Positions 1-8,802 of a stretch of 64,000 nt of DNA are shown in pieces (positions within the stretch are counted from its first letter, which is position 1; each line of letters opens with the position of its first letter). A program made the translations under genes and the position numbers. The notes beneath the pieces are model-generated. The model searched no databases, was not told the origin of the DNA, and saw only the letters and a list, made by a program, of their open reading frames with translations. The stretch comes from Sphingobium sp. WTD-1 (lineage in GTDB: Bacteria; Pseudomonadota; Alphaproteobacteria; Sphingomonadales; Sphingomonadaceae): positions 2,294,001 through 2,358,000 of the forward strand of contig NZ_CP119127.1 in assembly GCF_030128825.1 (NCBI RefSeq), read 5' to 3'.

Positions 1-162
1 TGCGGATTCCGCGGCGGACATGCCGATGGCGCGGGTGCCGGTAACGATGATGGCGGCGCCGTCGTCGACCTGCGGTTGCTGCGGTGCTTCCTGCGCAATT
101 GCAGCAGCGGACCAGGACGAAGCGGCGATCAGTGATAGTTTAAGAGCGGATAATCTTGTCAT
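1..162 (-). CDS. TonB-dependent receptor, N-terminal fragment (runs off window)
   Basis: Reading leftward from an ATG at 162, 54 codons stay open to the window edge. Residues 1-24 form a signal peptide (positive start, hydrophobic core, AIA-Q cleavage site), followed by a short linker and the segment AAIIVTGTRA, the TonB-box/plug entry typical of sphingomonad TonB-dependent receptors. This part is almost the same as the start of the receptor at 19319. The start codon is preceded by AGGGGGCAT, a strong ribosome binding site also shared with that gene. The beta barrel lies outside the window, so the substrate cannot be judged. Confidence 0.82.
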   Translation of the reverse strand, partial: MTRLSALKLSLIAASSWSAAAIAQEAPQQPQVDDGAAIIVTGTRAIGMSAAESA

Positions 163-411
163 TCTATGCCCCCTGTTATGCATTATCGTGACACAGGGGA
201 AAACGAGGCTTGGCGAAATAACCTCTATTGCAGTGCAAAAATTATGACGTGAAATGAAATATTTCTGCTTTGTATCTAATGCCGGATTCGCCAGGTTATT
301 TTAGATTCGCAATGTTTTTCAAATGACAAGGTTGGATGCATCGTGATGCATTTTGCAATCAACTGGTATGGCGGGTTTTTGGTCGTTGTTCGTTGTTGAT
401 TTACTTGTGCC

Positions 412-1038
412 TCATTCGCCCTTGGCCATGGCGATGAGCTTGCGGGCTTCCGCGCCGGTCCAGTCCATGGCTCCGACCACGCGCGCAACCTCCTTGCCCT
501 TGGCATCATAAAGGACGGTGGTCGGCAGGACGCCGGTGGCATAGCCCAGGCCCAGCTTGTTCTCGGGATCGGTCCAGCCCTTGAGGTGGGGCAGCTTGTG
601 CTTGGCGAAGAAGGGCCTGATCGCGGCCTGGCCCTGCACGTCCTGCGAGATCGTCAATACCGCCAGACTCCTGTCACCTTCGCTGTCACTTTGCGCGGCG
701 AAGGCGTCGAGCGTCGGCATCTCCGCCACGCAGGGCGCGCACCAGGTCGCCCAGAGATTGACCAGCAGCGGCCGGCCGGCAAAGTCCTGCAGGGTTGCTG
801 TGCCGCCCTGCGGATTTTCGAACGCGAAGGTCGGCGCGGGCGTGCCCGCCTTGCTGCGGTCGATCGTGTAGTTGAATTCGCCCTTGGCGCTGCCGCCGGC
901 AGCGGGTTGCACTTCGTCGCCCGTCACCTCGCCGCTGGCGCTCGCATTGGCTTGCCCCGCGGGCGGGGATTGCCTATCGCATGCCGCCAGCCCAGCCAGC
1001 AGGAGCAGTGTCATTACCGAGCGCAAGGACGATATCAT
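412..1038 (-). CDS. TlpA/ResA-like thioredoxin-fold lipoprotein (thiol-disulfide oxidoreductase)
   Basis: A 208-residue protein with a lipobox (LAGLAAC, Cys about residue 20), a low-complexity linker, then a thioredoxin fold with the WCAPC active site and a cis-Pro region ([10 protein letters not shown]). It should reduce or exchange disulfides in the periplasm, for example during cytochrome c maturation; the exact partner is unknown. The open frame extends much further upstream, inside argH, but the lipoprotein signal fixes the start at 1038, with GGAG about 9 nt before it. Its ATG overlaps the ATG of divergent argH (CATG at 1036-1039), so both promoters must lie in or near the opposite gene. 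Confidence 0.85.
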   Translation of the reverse strand: MISSLRSVMTLLLLAGLAACDRQSPPAGQANASASGEVTGDEVQPAAGGSAKGEFNYTIDRSKAGTPAPTFAFENPQGGTATLQDFAGRPLLVNLWATWCAPCVAEMPTLDAFAAQSDSEGDRSLAVLTISQDVQGQAAIRPFFAKHKLPHLKGWTDPENKLGLGYATGVLPTTVLYDAKGKEVARVVGAMDWTGAEARKLIAMAKGE

Positions 1039-2425
1039 GGAAGCAGGCTCCAACAGCATGTGGGGTGGCCGGTTCGCGGCCGGCCCGGCATCGATCATGC
1101 GTGAGATAAATGCCTCCATCCCCTTCGACAAGCGCTTGTGGAAACAGGATATCGCCGGCTCCAAGGCGCATGTCGCGATGCTGGCCAAGCAGGGCATCGT
1201 CGATGGCGAGGATGCGCAGGCGATCACCGAGGGTCTGAACCGGATCGCGGCGGAATATGAAGCCAATGGCGTTCCGGTCAATCTGGACCTGGAAGATATC
1301 CACATGGTCACGGAGTCGCGGCTGGCCGAACTGATCGGCCCGGCCGCCGGCCGCCTGCACACCGCGCGCAGCCGCAACGACCAGGTTGCGACCGATTTCC
1401 GCCTGTGGGTCCGCGATGCCATGGATGAAGTGATGGCGGGCCTGGCCGGGTTGCAGCAGGCGCTGCTCGCTCGCGCCGAGGAGCATGTCGATGCGGTGAT
1501 GCCGGGCTTCACCCATCTCCAGTCGGCGCAGCCGGTGACTCTGGGCCATCATCTGATGGCCTATTATGAAATGGTGCGCCGCGACCGCAGCCGCTTTGCC
1601 GATGCGCGCGTGCGCCTGGACGAATGTCCGCTGGGCGCCGCTGCGCTGGCCGGCACCGGCTTCCCGATCGACCGCCATGCCACGGCGGCGGCGCTGGGCT
1701 TTGCCAAGCCGACCGACAACAGCCTGGACAGCGTGTCCGACCGCGACTTCGCGCTCGACTATCTGATGGCCGCGACCCAGGCATCGCTGCATCTGTCGCG
1801 CCTGGCCGAGGAATTCATCATCTGGGCGAGCCAGCCCTTCGGCTTCGTCAAGCTGCCCGACGCCTATTCGACCGGCAGCTCGATCATGCCGCAGAAGCGC
1901 AATCCCGACGCGGCCGAACTGGTGCGCGGCCATGCCGGCCGCATCATGGGCTGCATGAATGCGCTGTGCGTGACGATGAAGGGCCTGCCCCTCGCCTATT
2001 CCAAGGACATGCAGGACGACAAGCCGCCGGTGTTCGAGGCGCACGACCTGCTGGGCCTGTCGATCGCAGCGATGACCGGCATGATCGAGACGGTGACGTT
2101 CCGCACCGACCGGATGCGGGGGCTGGCCGAAAGCGGCTTTGCCACAGCGACGGACCTGGCCGACTGGCTGGTGCGCGAGGGCGACATTCCCTTCCGCGAG
2201 GCGCATCATATCACCGGGCGCGCGGTGGCGGCCGCGGAAGAGGCCGGCGTGCAGCTCGCCGACCTGCCGCTCGACACGCTCAAGGCCATTGATGCGCGTA
2301 TCGACGATCGCATCTATGCGGTATTGACGGTCGATGCGTCGGTCGCCAGCCGCAAGAGCCATGGCGGCACGGCGCCCGATCAGGTGCGCGCGCGGATCGC
2401 CGCGGCGCGCGCGACACAGGAGTGA
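1037..2425 (+). CDS. argH: Argininosuccinate lyase
   Basis: A 462-residue enzyme of the fumarase/aspartase superfamily that splits argininosuccinate into arginine and fumarate, the last step of arginine synthesis in the cytosol. Visible signatures are the N-terminal [14 protein letters not shown], and the catalytic-loop signature [12 protein letters not shown]. Length matches the family. The start at 1037 has AAGGA 8 nt upstream; the frame is open further 5' but that part is antisense to the TlpA gene. It is followed within 6 nt by a small lipoprotein gene and then lysA, so arginine and lysine genes may be cotranscribed. Confidence 0.97.
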   Translation: MEAGSNSMWGGRFAAGPASIMREINASIPFDKRLWKQDIAGSKAHVAMLAKQGIVDGEDAQAITEGLNRIAAEYEANGVPVNLDLEDIHMVTESRLAELIGPAAGRLHTARSRNDQVATDFRLWVRDAMDEVMAGLAGLQQALLARAEEHVDAVMPGFTHLQSAQPVTLGHHLMAYYEMVRRDRSRFADARVRLDECPLGAAALAGTGFPIDRHATAAALGFAKPTDNSLDSVSDRDFALDYLMAATQASLHLSRLAEEFIIWASQPFGFVKLPDAYSTGSSIMPQKRNPDAAELVRGHAGRIMGCMNALCVTMKGLPLAYSKDMQDDKPPVFEAHDLLGLSIAAMTGMIETVTFRTDRMRGLAESGFATATDLADWLVREGDIPFREAHHITGRAVAAAEEAGVQLADLPLDTLKAIDARIDDRIYAVLTVDASVASRKSHGGTAPDQVRARIAAARATQE

Positions 2426-2430
2426 GGCAG

Positions 2431-2697
2431 ATGGCACGGCATGTCCGCAACGGGCTGATGATCGGGGTAATGGCGCTGGCGCTGGCCTCCTGCGGCGGCC
2501 GTGAATCGCTCAAACCCGTGGCGGGCCAGAAATTGCCCGCCGTGCCGGTGGGGGCGGCGACCGCGCCGACCGCCGCCGACCTGACCGATGCCGGCACCCA
2601 GGCGCGCCCGGAGCGCAACGTGGAGTTGCTGACCCAGTCGCGCCAGCGCGGTAATGACGAATTCGATCTGCCGCCGGAAAGCCGGCCGCAACAATAA
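2431..2697 (+). CDS. Small lipoprotein between argH and lysA
   Basis: An 88-residue protein with a signal peptide ending in a lipobox (LALASC, Cys about 21) and a Pro/Ala-rich, probably unstructured remainder. GGAG lies 8 nt before the ATG at 2431; a GTG at 2422 is in frame but badly placed for the SD. It sits 5 nt after argH and 25 nt before lysA. This position resembles that of the small LptM/YifL-type lipoprotein found before lysA or dapF in many proteobacteria, but the sequence is too short for me to claim homology. Confidence 0.75.
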   Translation: MARHVRNGLMIGVMALALASCGGRESLKPVAGQKLPAVPVGAATAPTAADLTDAGTQARPERNVELLTQSRQRGNDEFDLPPESRPQQ

Positions 2698-2722
2698 TCC
2701 CTATTCCCGCAAGGATCAGACC

Positions 2723-3988
2723 TTGGATCATTTCGATTATGTAGACGGCACCATGCATGTGGAGCAGGTGCCGATGGCGGAGATTGCGCAGCAGGTCGGC
2801 ACCCCGGTCTATGTCTACTCGACCGCGACGCTGGAACGTCATGTCGGCGTGTTTCGCGACGGGCTGTCCCAGCTCGACAATCCGCTGATCGCCTTTGCCG
2901 TGAAGGCCAATCCCAATGCCGCCGTGCTGGCGACGCTGGCGAAGCTGGGGCTGGGCGCGGACGTGGTATCGGGCGGCGAATTGCAGCGCGCCGTGGCCGC
3001 GGGCATTCCGGCCGATCGCATCGTCTTTTCGGGCGTCGGCAAGACCGCCGAAGAAATGAAGCTGGCGCTGGAGCTGGGCATTTTCCAGTTCAACCTGGAG
3101 AGCGAACCGGAAGCGGAAATGCTGTCGCAGGTTGCGGAGTCGATGGGCCGGAAGGCGCCGGTCGCCTATCGCATCAACCCCGATGTCGACGCCGGCACTC
3201 ATGCCAAGATTTCGACCGGCAAGTCGGAAAACAAGTTCGGCATCCCCTATGACCGGGCGCTGGAAAGCTATGCTGCCGCGCGCGACCTGCCGGGCCTCGA
3301 TGTCCAGGGCGTCGCCGTGCATATCGGCAGCCAGCTGACCGACCTGGCGCCGCTGGAGGCGGCCTTCGTCAAGGTCGGCGCGCTGATCGCGCAGTTGCGC
3401 GCGGCGGGCCATGACATCCGCACCGCCGATCTGGGCGGTGGCCTGGGCGTACCCTACGACCCGTCGCAGCCGCTGCCGCCGAGCCCGGCGGATTATGGCG
3501 CGATGGTGACGCGGGTGACGCAGGGCTGGGATGCGCGGCTGATGTTCGAGCCGGGTCGGGTGATCGTGGGCAATGCCGGCGTGCTGCTGTCGAAGGTGAT
3601 CCGCGTCAAGCAGGGCGCGCAGGCGCCGTTCGTGATCGTCGACGCGGCGATGAACGACCTGATGCGCCCGAGCCTCTATGACGCTTGGCACGATATCCGC
3701 GCGGTGGCGCCCGACGGCAACCGGATCGCGTCGAACGTGGTCGGGCCGGTGTGCGAAACCGGCGATACCTTTGCCATGGGCCGCGACATGGACGTAGTGG
3801 CGGCCGGCGACCTGCTGACATTCATGACGGCTGGCGCCTATGGCGCGACCATGGCGGGCACCTATAACAGCCGGTCGCTGACCCCTGAAGTGCTGGTGTC
3901 GGGCGACAAATGGGCGGTGGTCCGCGCGCGCCCGCCGATCGAGGCGCTGATCGCGGGTGATCATATTCCCGATTGGGTTGCTGGCTGA
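2723..3988 (+). CDS. lysA: Diaminopimelate decarboxylase (TTG start)
   Basis: A 421-residue PLP-dependent fold III decarboxylase making lysine from meso-diaminopimelate. The PLP lysine is in AFAVKANPN; HIGSQ, the GGGLG phosphate-binding loop, EPGR and the CETGD active-site motif are all present. The frame is open from 2654, but AAGGA at 2711-2715 points to the TTG at 2723, and the product then starts at the usual place (MDHFDYVDG). The last base is shared with the next ATG (ATGA), showing translational coupling to the siroheme-synthase-like gene. Confidence 0.95.
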   Translation: MDHFDYVDGTMHVEQVPMAEIAQQVGTPVYVYSTATLERHVGVFRDGLSQLDNPLIAFAVKANPNAAVLATLAKLGLGADVVSGGELQRAVAAGIPADRIVFSGVGKTAEEMKLALELGIFQFNLESEPEAEMLSQVAESMGRKAPVAYRINPDVDAGTHAKISTGKSENKFGIPYDRALESYAAARDLPGLDVQGVAVHIGSQLTDLAPLEAAFVKVGALIAQLRAAGHDIRTADLGGGLGVPYDPSQPLPPSPADYGAMVTRVTQGWDARLMFEPGRVIVGNAGVLLSKVIRVKQGAQAPFVIVDAAMNDLMRPSLYDAWHDIRAVAPDGNRIASNVVGPVCETGDTFAMGRDMDVVAAGDLLTFMTAGAYGATMAGTYNSRSLTPEVLVSGDKWAVVRARPPIEALIAGDHIPDWVAG

Positions 3989-4746
3989 TGCACAGCCTGC
4001 CCGTCTTTCTGCGGCTGGAGGGGCGGGCGGTCATCCTGACCGGAGAAGGCGAGGCGGCCGATGCCAAGCGCCGGCTGCTGGAGCGCGCCGGCGCGCGCAT
4101 CGTCGGCGAGGATGATGCGGATGCGCGGGTCGCGATCGTGTCGGATGGCGACGCGGCGGTCGTGGCGCGACTGCGCGCGCGCGGCGTGCTGGTCAATGCG
4201 ACCGACAAGCCGGACCTGTGCGATTTCACCCTGCCGGCGATCGTCGATCGCGATCCGGTGCTGATCGCGATCGGCACGGGTGGGGCGTCGGCGGGGCTGG
4301 CGGCGGCGCTGCGGCAGCGGATCGAGGCCTTGTTGCCGAGCGGGCTGGGCGATCTGGCGCGGGCGCTGTTTGCGGCGCGGGGGCGGTTGCGCGACCTGTG
4401 GCCCGATGCCGGCGCACGGCGGCAGGCGATCGGCAAGGCGCTGGCGCCGGGCGGGGCGATCGATCCGCTGGGTTTCGATCCGGATGTCGACTTCTGGCTG
4501 GCGGAAAATCCGGAGGCGGACAATAGCGAGCTATATCTTGTCCGGCTGACGTCGGCCGATCCCGACGACCTGAGCGTGCGCGATGCGCGGATGCTGGCGC
4601 TGGCGGACCGGGTCTATCATGACGGGTCGGTGGCGTCGGCGATATTGGACCGGGCGCGGGCGGATGCCGAGCGGATCGCGGCGGATGGTCCGCCCGAACG
4701 GCCGGGCGTCGGCCTGAATCTGTGGGTCAGTTCTGCCGCGCGTTGA
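3988..4746 (+). CDS. Siroheme synthase-like protein: precorrin-2 dehydrogenase/ferrochelatase domain plus a partial SUMT-like tail
   Basis: A 252-residue protein. Residues 1-150 match the CysG N-terminal unit: a Rossmann entry (TGEGEAADAKRRLLERAGA), the VNATDKPDLCDFTLPAIVDRDP block and the TGGAS motif followed by a dimerisation helix. This unit oxidises precorrin-2 and inserts iron to make siroheme for sulfite or nitrite reductase. Residues 180-230 (YLVRLTSADPDDLSVRDARML...) resemble only the first strand and helix of the uroporphyrinogen methyltransferase domain, without its GAGPGD glycines or the remainder. It is coupled to lysA by ATGA; its 3' end overlaps the convergent response regulator by 20 nt. 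Confidence 0.8.
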   Translation: MHSLPVFLRLEGRAVILTGEGEAADAKRRLLERAGARIVGEDDADARVAIVSDGDAAVVARLRARGVLVNATDKPDLCDFTLPAIVDRDPVLIAIGTGGASAGLAAALRQRIEALLPSGLGDLARALFAARGRLRDLWPDAGARRQAIGKALAPGGAIDPLGFDPDVDFWLAENPEADNSELYLVRLTSADPDDLSVRDARMLALADRVYHDGSVASAILDRARADAERIAADGPPERPGVGLNLWVSSAAR

Positions 4747-5350
4747 GGCGGGCGACTTCATCCTGCAAGGCCTGGATCGAGGAGACGAGGCGGGCGCGGT
4801 CGAGCTGCATTTGCTGCAGGGCGTCGCGGGTTTCGCCCAGTTCCACCGCGCGGCGGGCGATGCGGGCATCGAGTTCGGCATTGTGGCGGCTGAGCATGTC
4901 GAGCCGTTCGGCGCGGGCGCACAGATGGCGCAGCCGTGCATCGAGCAGGTCGAAATCGAACGGCTTGACGATATGGTCGTCGGCGCCAGCCTCCAGCACT
5001 TCGACGGCGGACTGGCTATCCATGCGACCGGTCAGCATGACGATGCAGGCATGGGGGGCGAGTGCGGCGGCGCGTATGCGCTTCATCGTCGTCACGGCGG
5101 GCAGCATCAAAAGGTCCATGTCGATCAGGATCAGGTCGACCGGACGCGTCACCAGCAGGTTGAGGGCGATGAAACCATTTTCGGCCAGCATCACGTCATA
5201 GTTAAGCCGTGACAGGCGGCGGGCGATGACGGCGCGGGCGGTCGCATTCTCGTCGATCAGCAGCACGCGCAGCCGACGCGAGGCGGTGGCGTCGCTTTCC
5301 GGCTTTTCAGCAACGATCTGATGAAGGGGCTTGCGCTTGAAAAACGGCAT
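4727..5350 (-). CDS. Response regulator with receiver domain and C-terminal coiled coil
   Basis: A 207-residue protein. Residues 27-145 form a receiver domain: acidic pocket D33/E34, likely phosphoacceptor D77 in LILIDMD, T in VMLTGR and K in IVKPF. There is no DNA-binding domain; residues 150-205 are a heptad-rich helical tail (the RAxLDxLSRHNAELDARIARR type), so output is probably by protein-protein contact, as in stand-alone regulators acting on kinases, phosphodiesterases or chemotaxis-like systems. No histidine kinase is adjacent. Its last 20 nt overlap the 3' end of the gene on the other strand. Confidence 0.85.
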   Translation of the reverse strand: MPFFKRKPLHQIVAEKPESDATASRRLRVLLIDENATARAVIARRLSRLNYDVMLAENGFIALNLLVTRPVDLILIDMDLLMLPAVTTMKRIRAAALAPHACIVMLTGRMDSQSAVEVLEAGADDHIVKPFDFDLLDARLRHLCARAERLDMLSRHNAELDARIARRAVELGETRDALQQMQLDRARLVSSIQALQDEVARLNARQN

Positions 5351-5402
5351 TGGATAGCAACTCCTGCGATCGGCAGGTTAGATGCTGGCGGCAAAGAAAT
5401 GG

Positions 5403-6056
5403 TTAACGCGCCATGCCTTGGGCGCCATAGGCGCGCAGGAAGATGTCGACGGCGAAGGCGGCGTCGCTTTCCATCTGTTGCGGCGTGACCCGTTCGATCT
5501 GGCCGAGCAGCAGCAATTCATGGCAACCCGATGTCGTCAGGCGCATCAGCACGCGAGCGGCCTTGTCGGGATCGTCGCGGCGCAACTGGCCGCGATCCAT
5601 CGCGCCTTCGAGGAAGCGGGCGAGCAGCATCCGGGTATGGCTGGGCGCCATTTCATAGAAGATGCGGCTCATTTCCGGGAAGCGACTGCCTTCCGACGCG
5701 ATCAGCCGGTGCAGGGCGATCGCTTCGGGCGATGTCACCTTTTCGAGCAGGCTGAGCGCGGTGCGGTGCAGCGTCGAGGTGAGGTCGCCGCCGGGATCCA
5801 ATATTTCCGAAAGTCGCGCGCGATAGGTGCTGGTCGCATTTTCGAGAACCGCGCGAAACAATTCCTCCTTGGAAGGGAAATGATTCCACAACGTGCCCTT
5901 CGACCCGCCCAATATGGCGGCGATGGCCGACATGCTGGTCGCGGCATAGCCATTTTCCAGAAAATGCCGGGCAGCCACCTCCAATATCGTCTGACGCCGG
6001 TCGAGGCGGCGGGCCTCCCGACGGCTGGGGGCAGAAGCTTTTTCCGGGCATGTCAT
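5403..6056 (-). CDS. TetR/AcrR-family repressor of the adjacent efflux operon
   Basis: A 217-residue protein with the TetR helix-turn-helix near residues 22-70 (ILEVAARHFLENGYAATSM, then GSKGTLWNHFPSKEELF) and a helical ligand-binding C-terminal part. It is transcribed away from an outer membrane factor/EmrA/EmrB operon, the standard layout for a local repressor of a drug pump. A perfect 7-6-7 inverted repeat starts 4 bp upstream of its ATG, and no Shine-Dalgarno sequence fits in that space, so the mRNA may be leaderless or start inside the operator. Confidence 0.9.
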   Translation of the reverse strand: MTCPEKASAPSRREARRLDRRQTILEVAARHFLENGYAATSMSAIAAILGGSKGTLWNHFPSKEELFRAVLENATSTYRARLSEILDPGGDLTSTLHRTALSLLEKVTSPEAIALHRLIASEGSRFPEMSRIFYEMAPSHTRMLLARFLEGAMDRGQLRRDDPDKAARVLMRLTTSGCHELLLLGQIERVTPQQMESDAAFAVDIFLRAYGAQGMAR

Positions 6057-6059
6057 ATA

Positions 6060-6079
6060 AGCGTACCATAGAGTACGCT
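6060..6079. promoter_or_regulatory. Probable TetR operator (inverted repeat) with further half-sites
   Basis: AGCGTAC-CATAGA-GTACGCT is an exact inverted repeat in the gap between the TetR gene and the efflux operon. The element TGGTACG occurs in reverse inside it (6061-6068) and twice in direct orientation at 6097-6104 and 6132-6139, 35 bp apart. The arrangement suggests cooperative repressor binding that controls both genes. TTGACA at 6087-6092 could be a -35 box but has no good -10 at normal spacing. Confidence 0.7.
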
Positions 6080-6146
6080 ATTTATATTGACAAGGGTGGT
6101 ACGGCGGGGCAAAGGCGATTTTCATACTGGATGGTACGGTTTGGAT

Positions 6147-7661
6147 ATGTCCGTGAGTCGCATCAGTTTTTCCATTCGCACCGGCGGTATTGCAGTGACA
6201 GCGCTGCTTCTGGCCGGCTGTGCTTCAATACCCGATCTGGGCGACAAGCCCGAGATTCGCGCGCCGCAGAGCGTGGAGGCCGGGCGCAGCCTGAGCGCCG
6301 ACACGGTTGCCTGGCCCAGCGAGAATTGGTGGAGCGCCTATGGCGATCCGCAACTGACATCGCTGATCGAGGAGGGGCTGCGCAATTCGCCTGACATGGC
6401 GGTGGCGCTGGCGCGTTTCCGCCAGGCGACGGCGATGGCCCAGCAATCGGGCGCGGCGCTGCTGCCCACGGTCGACGCCACGGCCAATGCCGGCGTGACC
6501 AAGCAGAGCTATAATATGGGCATGCCCAAGGATTTCGTGCCGCAGGGCTGGCTGGGCACCGGCAAGGTCGGGCTGGACTTTGGTCTGGATATCGACCTGT
6601 GGGGCAAGAACCGGGCGTCGCTGGCCGCAGCCACGTCGGAAGCCCGCGCGGCCGAGATCGACGCGCAGCAGGCACGCCTGGCGCTGACCACCGCGATCGC
6701 CGATGCCTATGCCGACCTGGCCCGCCTCTATGACGAGGCGGAAATCCAGGAGCGTACGCTGGAAATCCGCACGGCCAGCCAGAAGCTGGTCGCCGACCGC
6801 CGGCAGAATGGCCTGGAAACGCGCGGTAGCGTGCGCCAGGCCGACGCCACCGTGTCCTCGGCCAAGGCGCAACTGGCCGCCGCCCGCGTGGCGATCGAGC
6901 TGCGCCAGCATCAGATCGCCGCGCTGATCGGCGCCGGGCCGGACCGTGGCCTGGCGATGACCCGGCCGCAGATCGGCCAGTTGGCGCCGCTGGGTCTGCC
7001 GGCGGACGTCACCACCAATCTGGTGGCGCGTCGTCCCGACGTCGCCGCCGCGCTGGCCCGGACGCAGGCCGCCGCCAGCCGGATCAAGGTGGCGCGGGCA
7101 TCCTTCTACCCGGCGGTGAGCCTGAGCGCCCTGATCGGCGTCCAGTCGCTGGGATATGAAACGCTGTTCACCGGCACCGGTGCTTCGGGCGGTTCGACGT
7201 CCTTTGCGGACAATCTGTTCAAGAAGGATTCGCTGTTCGGCAGCGCCGGCCCGGCGATCAGCCTGCCGATCTTCCATGGCGGGCAGTTGCGCGGCCAGTA
7301 TCGCGGCGCGCGCGCGACCTATGACGAGGCGGTCGCCAGCTATGACAAGACGGTGCTGGGCGCCTATCAGGACGTCGCCGACGCCGTGACCAGCCGCCGA
7401 ACGCTGGATCAGCGGCTGACCGACGCCAAGGCGGCGCTGACCGCGTCGCAGGATGCCTATGGCGTCGCCCAGCAGCGCTACAAGGGTGGGCTTTCCACCT
7501 ATCTTGACGTGCTGAACGTCGAAGACCAGCTGCTCGCGGCGCGTCAGTCCGTCGCGCAGCTGGAAGCGAGCGCCTTCTCTCTCGATATTGCCCTCATTCG
7601 CGCGCTCGGCGGCGGCTTTGCCGCGAGCGACGCTCAGTCCAAGGATCGACCCAATGGCTGA
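6147..7661 (+). CDS. Outer membrane factor lipoprotein of a tripartite efflux pump (NodT/OprM type)
   Basis: A 504-residue TolC-superfamily protein with a lipobox (LLLAGC, Cys about 24) and two outer membrane efflux repeats: ENWWSAYGDPQLTSLIEEGL... SPDMAVALAR at the front and the RRPDVAAALARTQAAASRIKVARASFYPAVSLS-type region in the middle, with long helices at the end. It would form the outer membrane channel for the EmrA/EmrB proteins encoded next. The frame is open from a TTG at 6087, but the signal peptide begins at the ATG at 6147. The last 8 nt overlap the next gene. Confidence 0.92.
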   Translation: MSVSRISFSIRTGGIAVTALLLAGCASIPDLGDKPEIRAPQSVEAGRSLSADTVAWPSENWWSAYGDPQLTSLIEEGLRNSPDMAVALARFRQATAMAQQSGAALLPTVDATANAGVTKQSYNMGMPKDFVPQGWLGTGKVGLDFGLDIDLWGKNRASLAAATSEARAAEIDAQQARLALTTAIADAYADLARLYDEAEIQERTLEIRTASQKLVADRRQNGLETRGSVRQADATVSSAKAQLAAARVAIELRQHQIAALIGAGPDRGLAMTRPQIGQLAPLGLPADVTTNLVARRPDVAAALARTQAAASRIKVARASFYPAVSLSALIGVQSLGYETLFTGTGASGGSTSFADNLFKKDSLFGSAGPAISLPIFHGGQLRGQYRGARATYDEAVASYDKTVLGAYQDVADAVTSRRTLDQRLTDAKAALTASQDAYGVAQQRYKGGLSTYLDVLNVEDQLLAARQSVAQLEASAFSLDIALIRALGGGFAASDAQSKDRPNG

Positions 7662-8790
7662 TGCCGCCACCGAAACTTCCCCCGAACTGGCCGAGCAGCG
7701 CGGCAATGCCCGCAAGACCTGGCTGACCCGTCTGGCGATCGCCGTGCTGGTGGTCGGCGTCCTGTGGGCGGCCTGGTATTTCCTTATCGGGCGCAACCAT
7801 GTCAGCACCGACAATGCCTATGTGAATGCGGAGGTCGCCCAGGTGACGCCCTTGCTGTCGGCGCAGGCGATCGAGGTCAACGTCACCGACACCCAGACGG
7901 TGAAGCGCGGCGACATATTGGTGAAGCTGGACCCGACCGATGCGCAGATCGCGCTGCAGCAGGCCGAGGCCGATCTGGCCGATGCCCGTCGCCGCTTCCG
8001 CCAGACCAGCGCGACCAGCGGTTCGCTGTCGGCGCAGGTCGAGGCGCGTGGCGCCGACATCGTCCAGGCCCGTGCCCAGCTGGCGACCGCGCAGGCCGAT
8101 TTCGACAAGGCCCGCATCGACCTGCAGCGTCGCGAGGCGCTGGTCGCGGGCGGCGCGGTTTCGGGTGACGAAGTCACCGCGGCGCGCAAATCCTATGCCG
8201 CTGCCAAGGCGGCGCTGGACCTGGCCCGTGCCGGCGTCGAGACCGCGCAGGCGACCCGCAATGCCGCCACCGGCCAGCTGGCGGCCAATGACGCGCTGAT
8301 CCGCGGTTCGACCGAAGAAACCGATCCCGCGGTGATGGCCGCCAAGGCGAAGCTGGAAGATGCCAAGCTGGACCTGGAACGCACGATCATCCGCGCGCCC
8401 GTCGACGGCGTGGTGACCAAACGCGCGGTCCAGATCGGCCAGCGCGTGGCGCAGGGCAGCCCGATCATGAGCATCGTCCCGCTCTCGCAGGTCTATGTCG
8501 ACGCCAATTTCAAGGAGCGCCAGCTGCGCCATGTGAAGGTGGGCATGCCCGCCACGGTGGTGGCCGACATCTATGGCGGCGACGTGGTCTATCATGGCAA
8601 GGTCGTGGGCTTTTCCGGCGGCACCGGTTCGTCGCTGTCGCTGATCCCGGCGCAGAACGCGACCGGCAACTGGATCAAGGTGGTCCAGCGCCTGCCGGTG
8701 CGCATCGCGCTCGACCCCAAGGAACTGGCAGAGCATCCGCTGCGCGTGGGCTTGTCCACCGAAGTCGAGATCGATCTGGCCGGCAAGTAA
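7654..8790 (+). CDS. emrA: EmrA-type membrane fusion protein (HlyD family)
   Basis: A 378-residue periplasmic adaptor: one N-terminal membrane helix (about 25-45), the NAYVNAEVAQVTPLLSAQ lipoyl half-motif, a long coiled-coil hairpin (95-210), the second lipoyl half with IIRAPVDGVVTKRAVQIGQRV, then a beta barrel. It links the inner membrane transporter to the outer membrane factor. AAGGA stands 8 nt before the ATG at 7654; the gene overlaps its upstream neighbour by 8 nt, and emrB follows after 12 nt, so all three are one operon, probably controlled by the TetR protein. Confidence 0.93.
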   Translation: MADAATETSPELAEQRGNARKTWLTRLAIAVLVVGVLWAAWYFLIGRNHVSTDNAYVNAEVAQVTPLLSAQAIEVNVTDTQTVKRGDILVKLDPTDAQIALQQAEADLADARRRFRQTSATSGSLSAQVEARGADIVQARAQLATAQADFDKARIDLQRREALVAGGAVSGDEVTAARKSYAAAKAALDLARAGVETAQATRNAATGQLAANDALIRGSTEETDPAVMAAKAKLEDAKLDLERTIIRAPVDGVVTKRAVQIGQRVAQGSPIMSIVPLSQVYVDANFKERQLRHVKVGMPATVVADIYGGDVVYHGKVVGFSGGTGSSLSLIPAQNATGNWIKVVQRLPVRIALDPKELAEHPLRVGLSTEVEIDLAGK

Positions 8791-8802
8791 GGGAGCGAGC
8801 GC

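Noticed and set aside
974..2437. 487-codon open frame on the minus strand across argH
   Set aside because: Arg/His/Gly-rich translation typical of antisense frames in high-GC DNA; argH on the plus strand has full family motifs.
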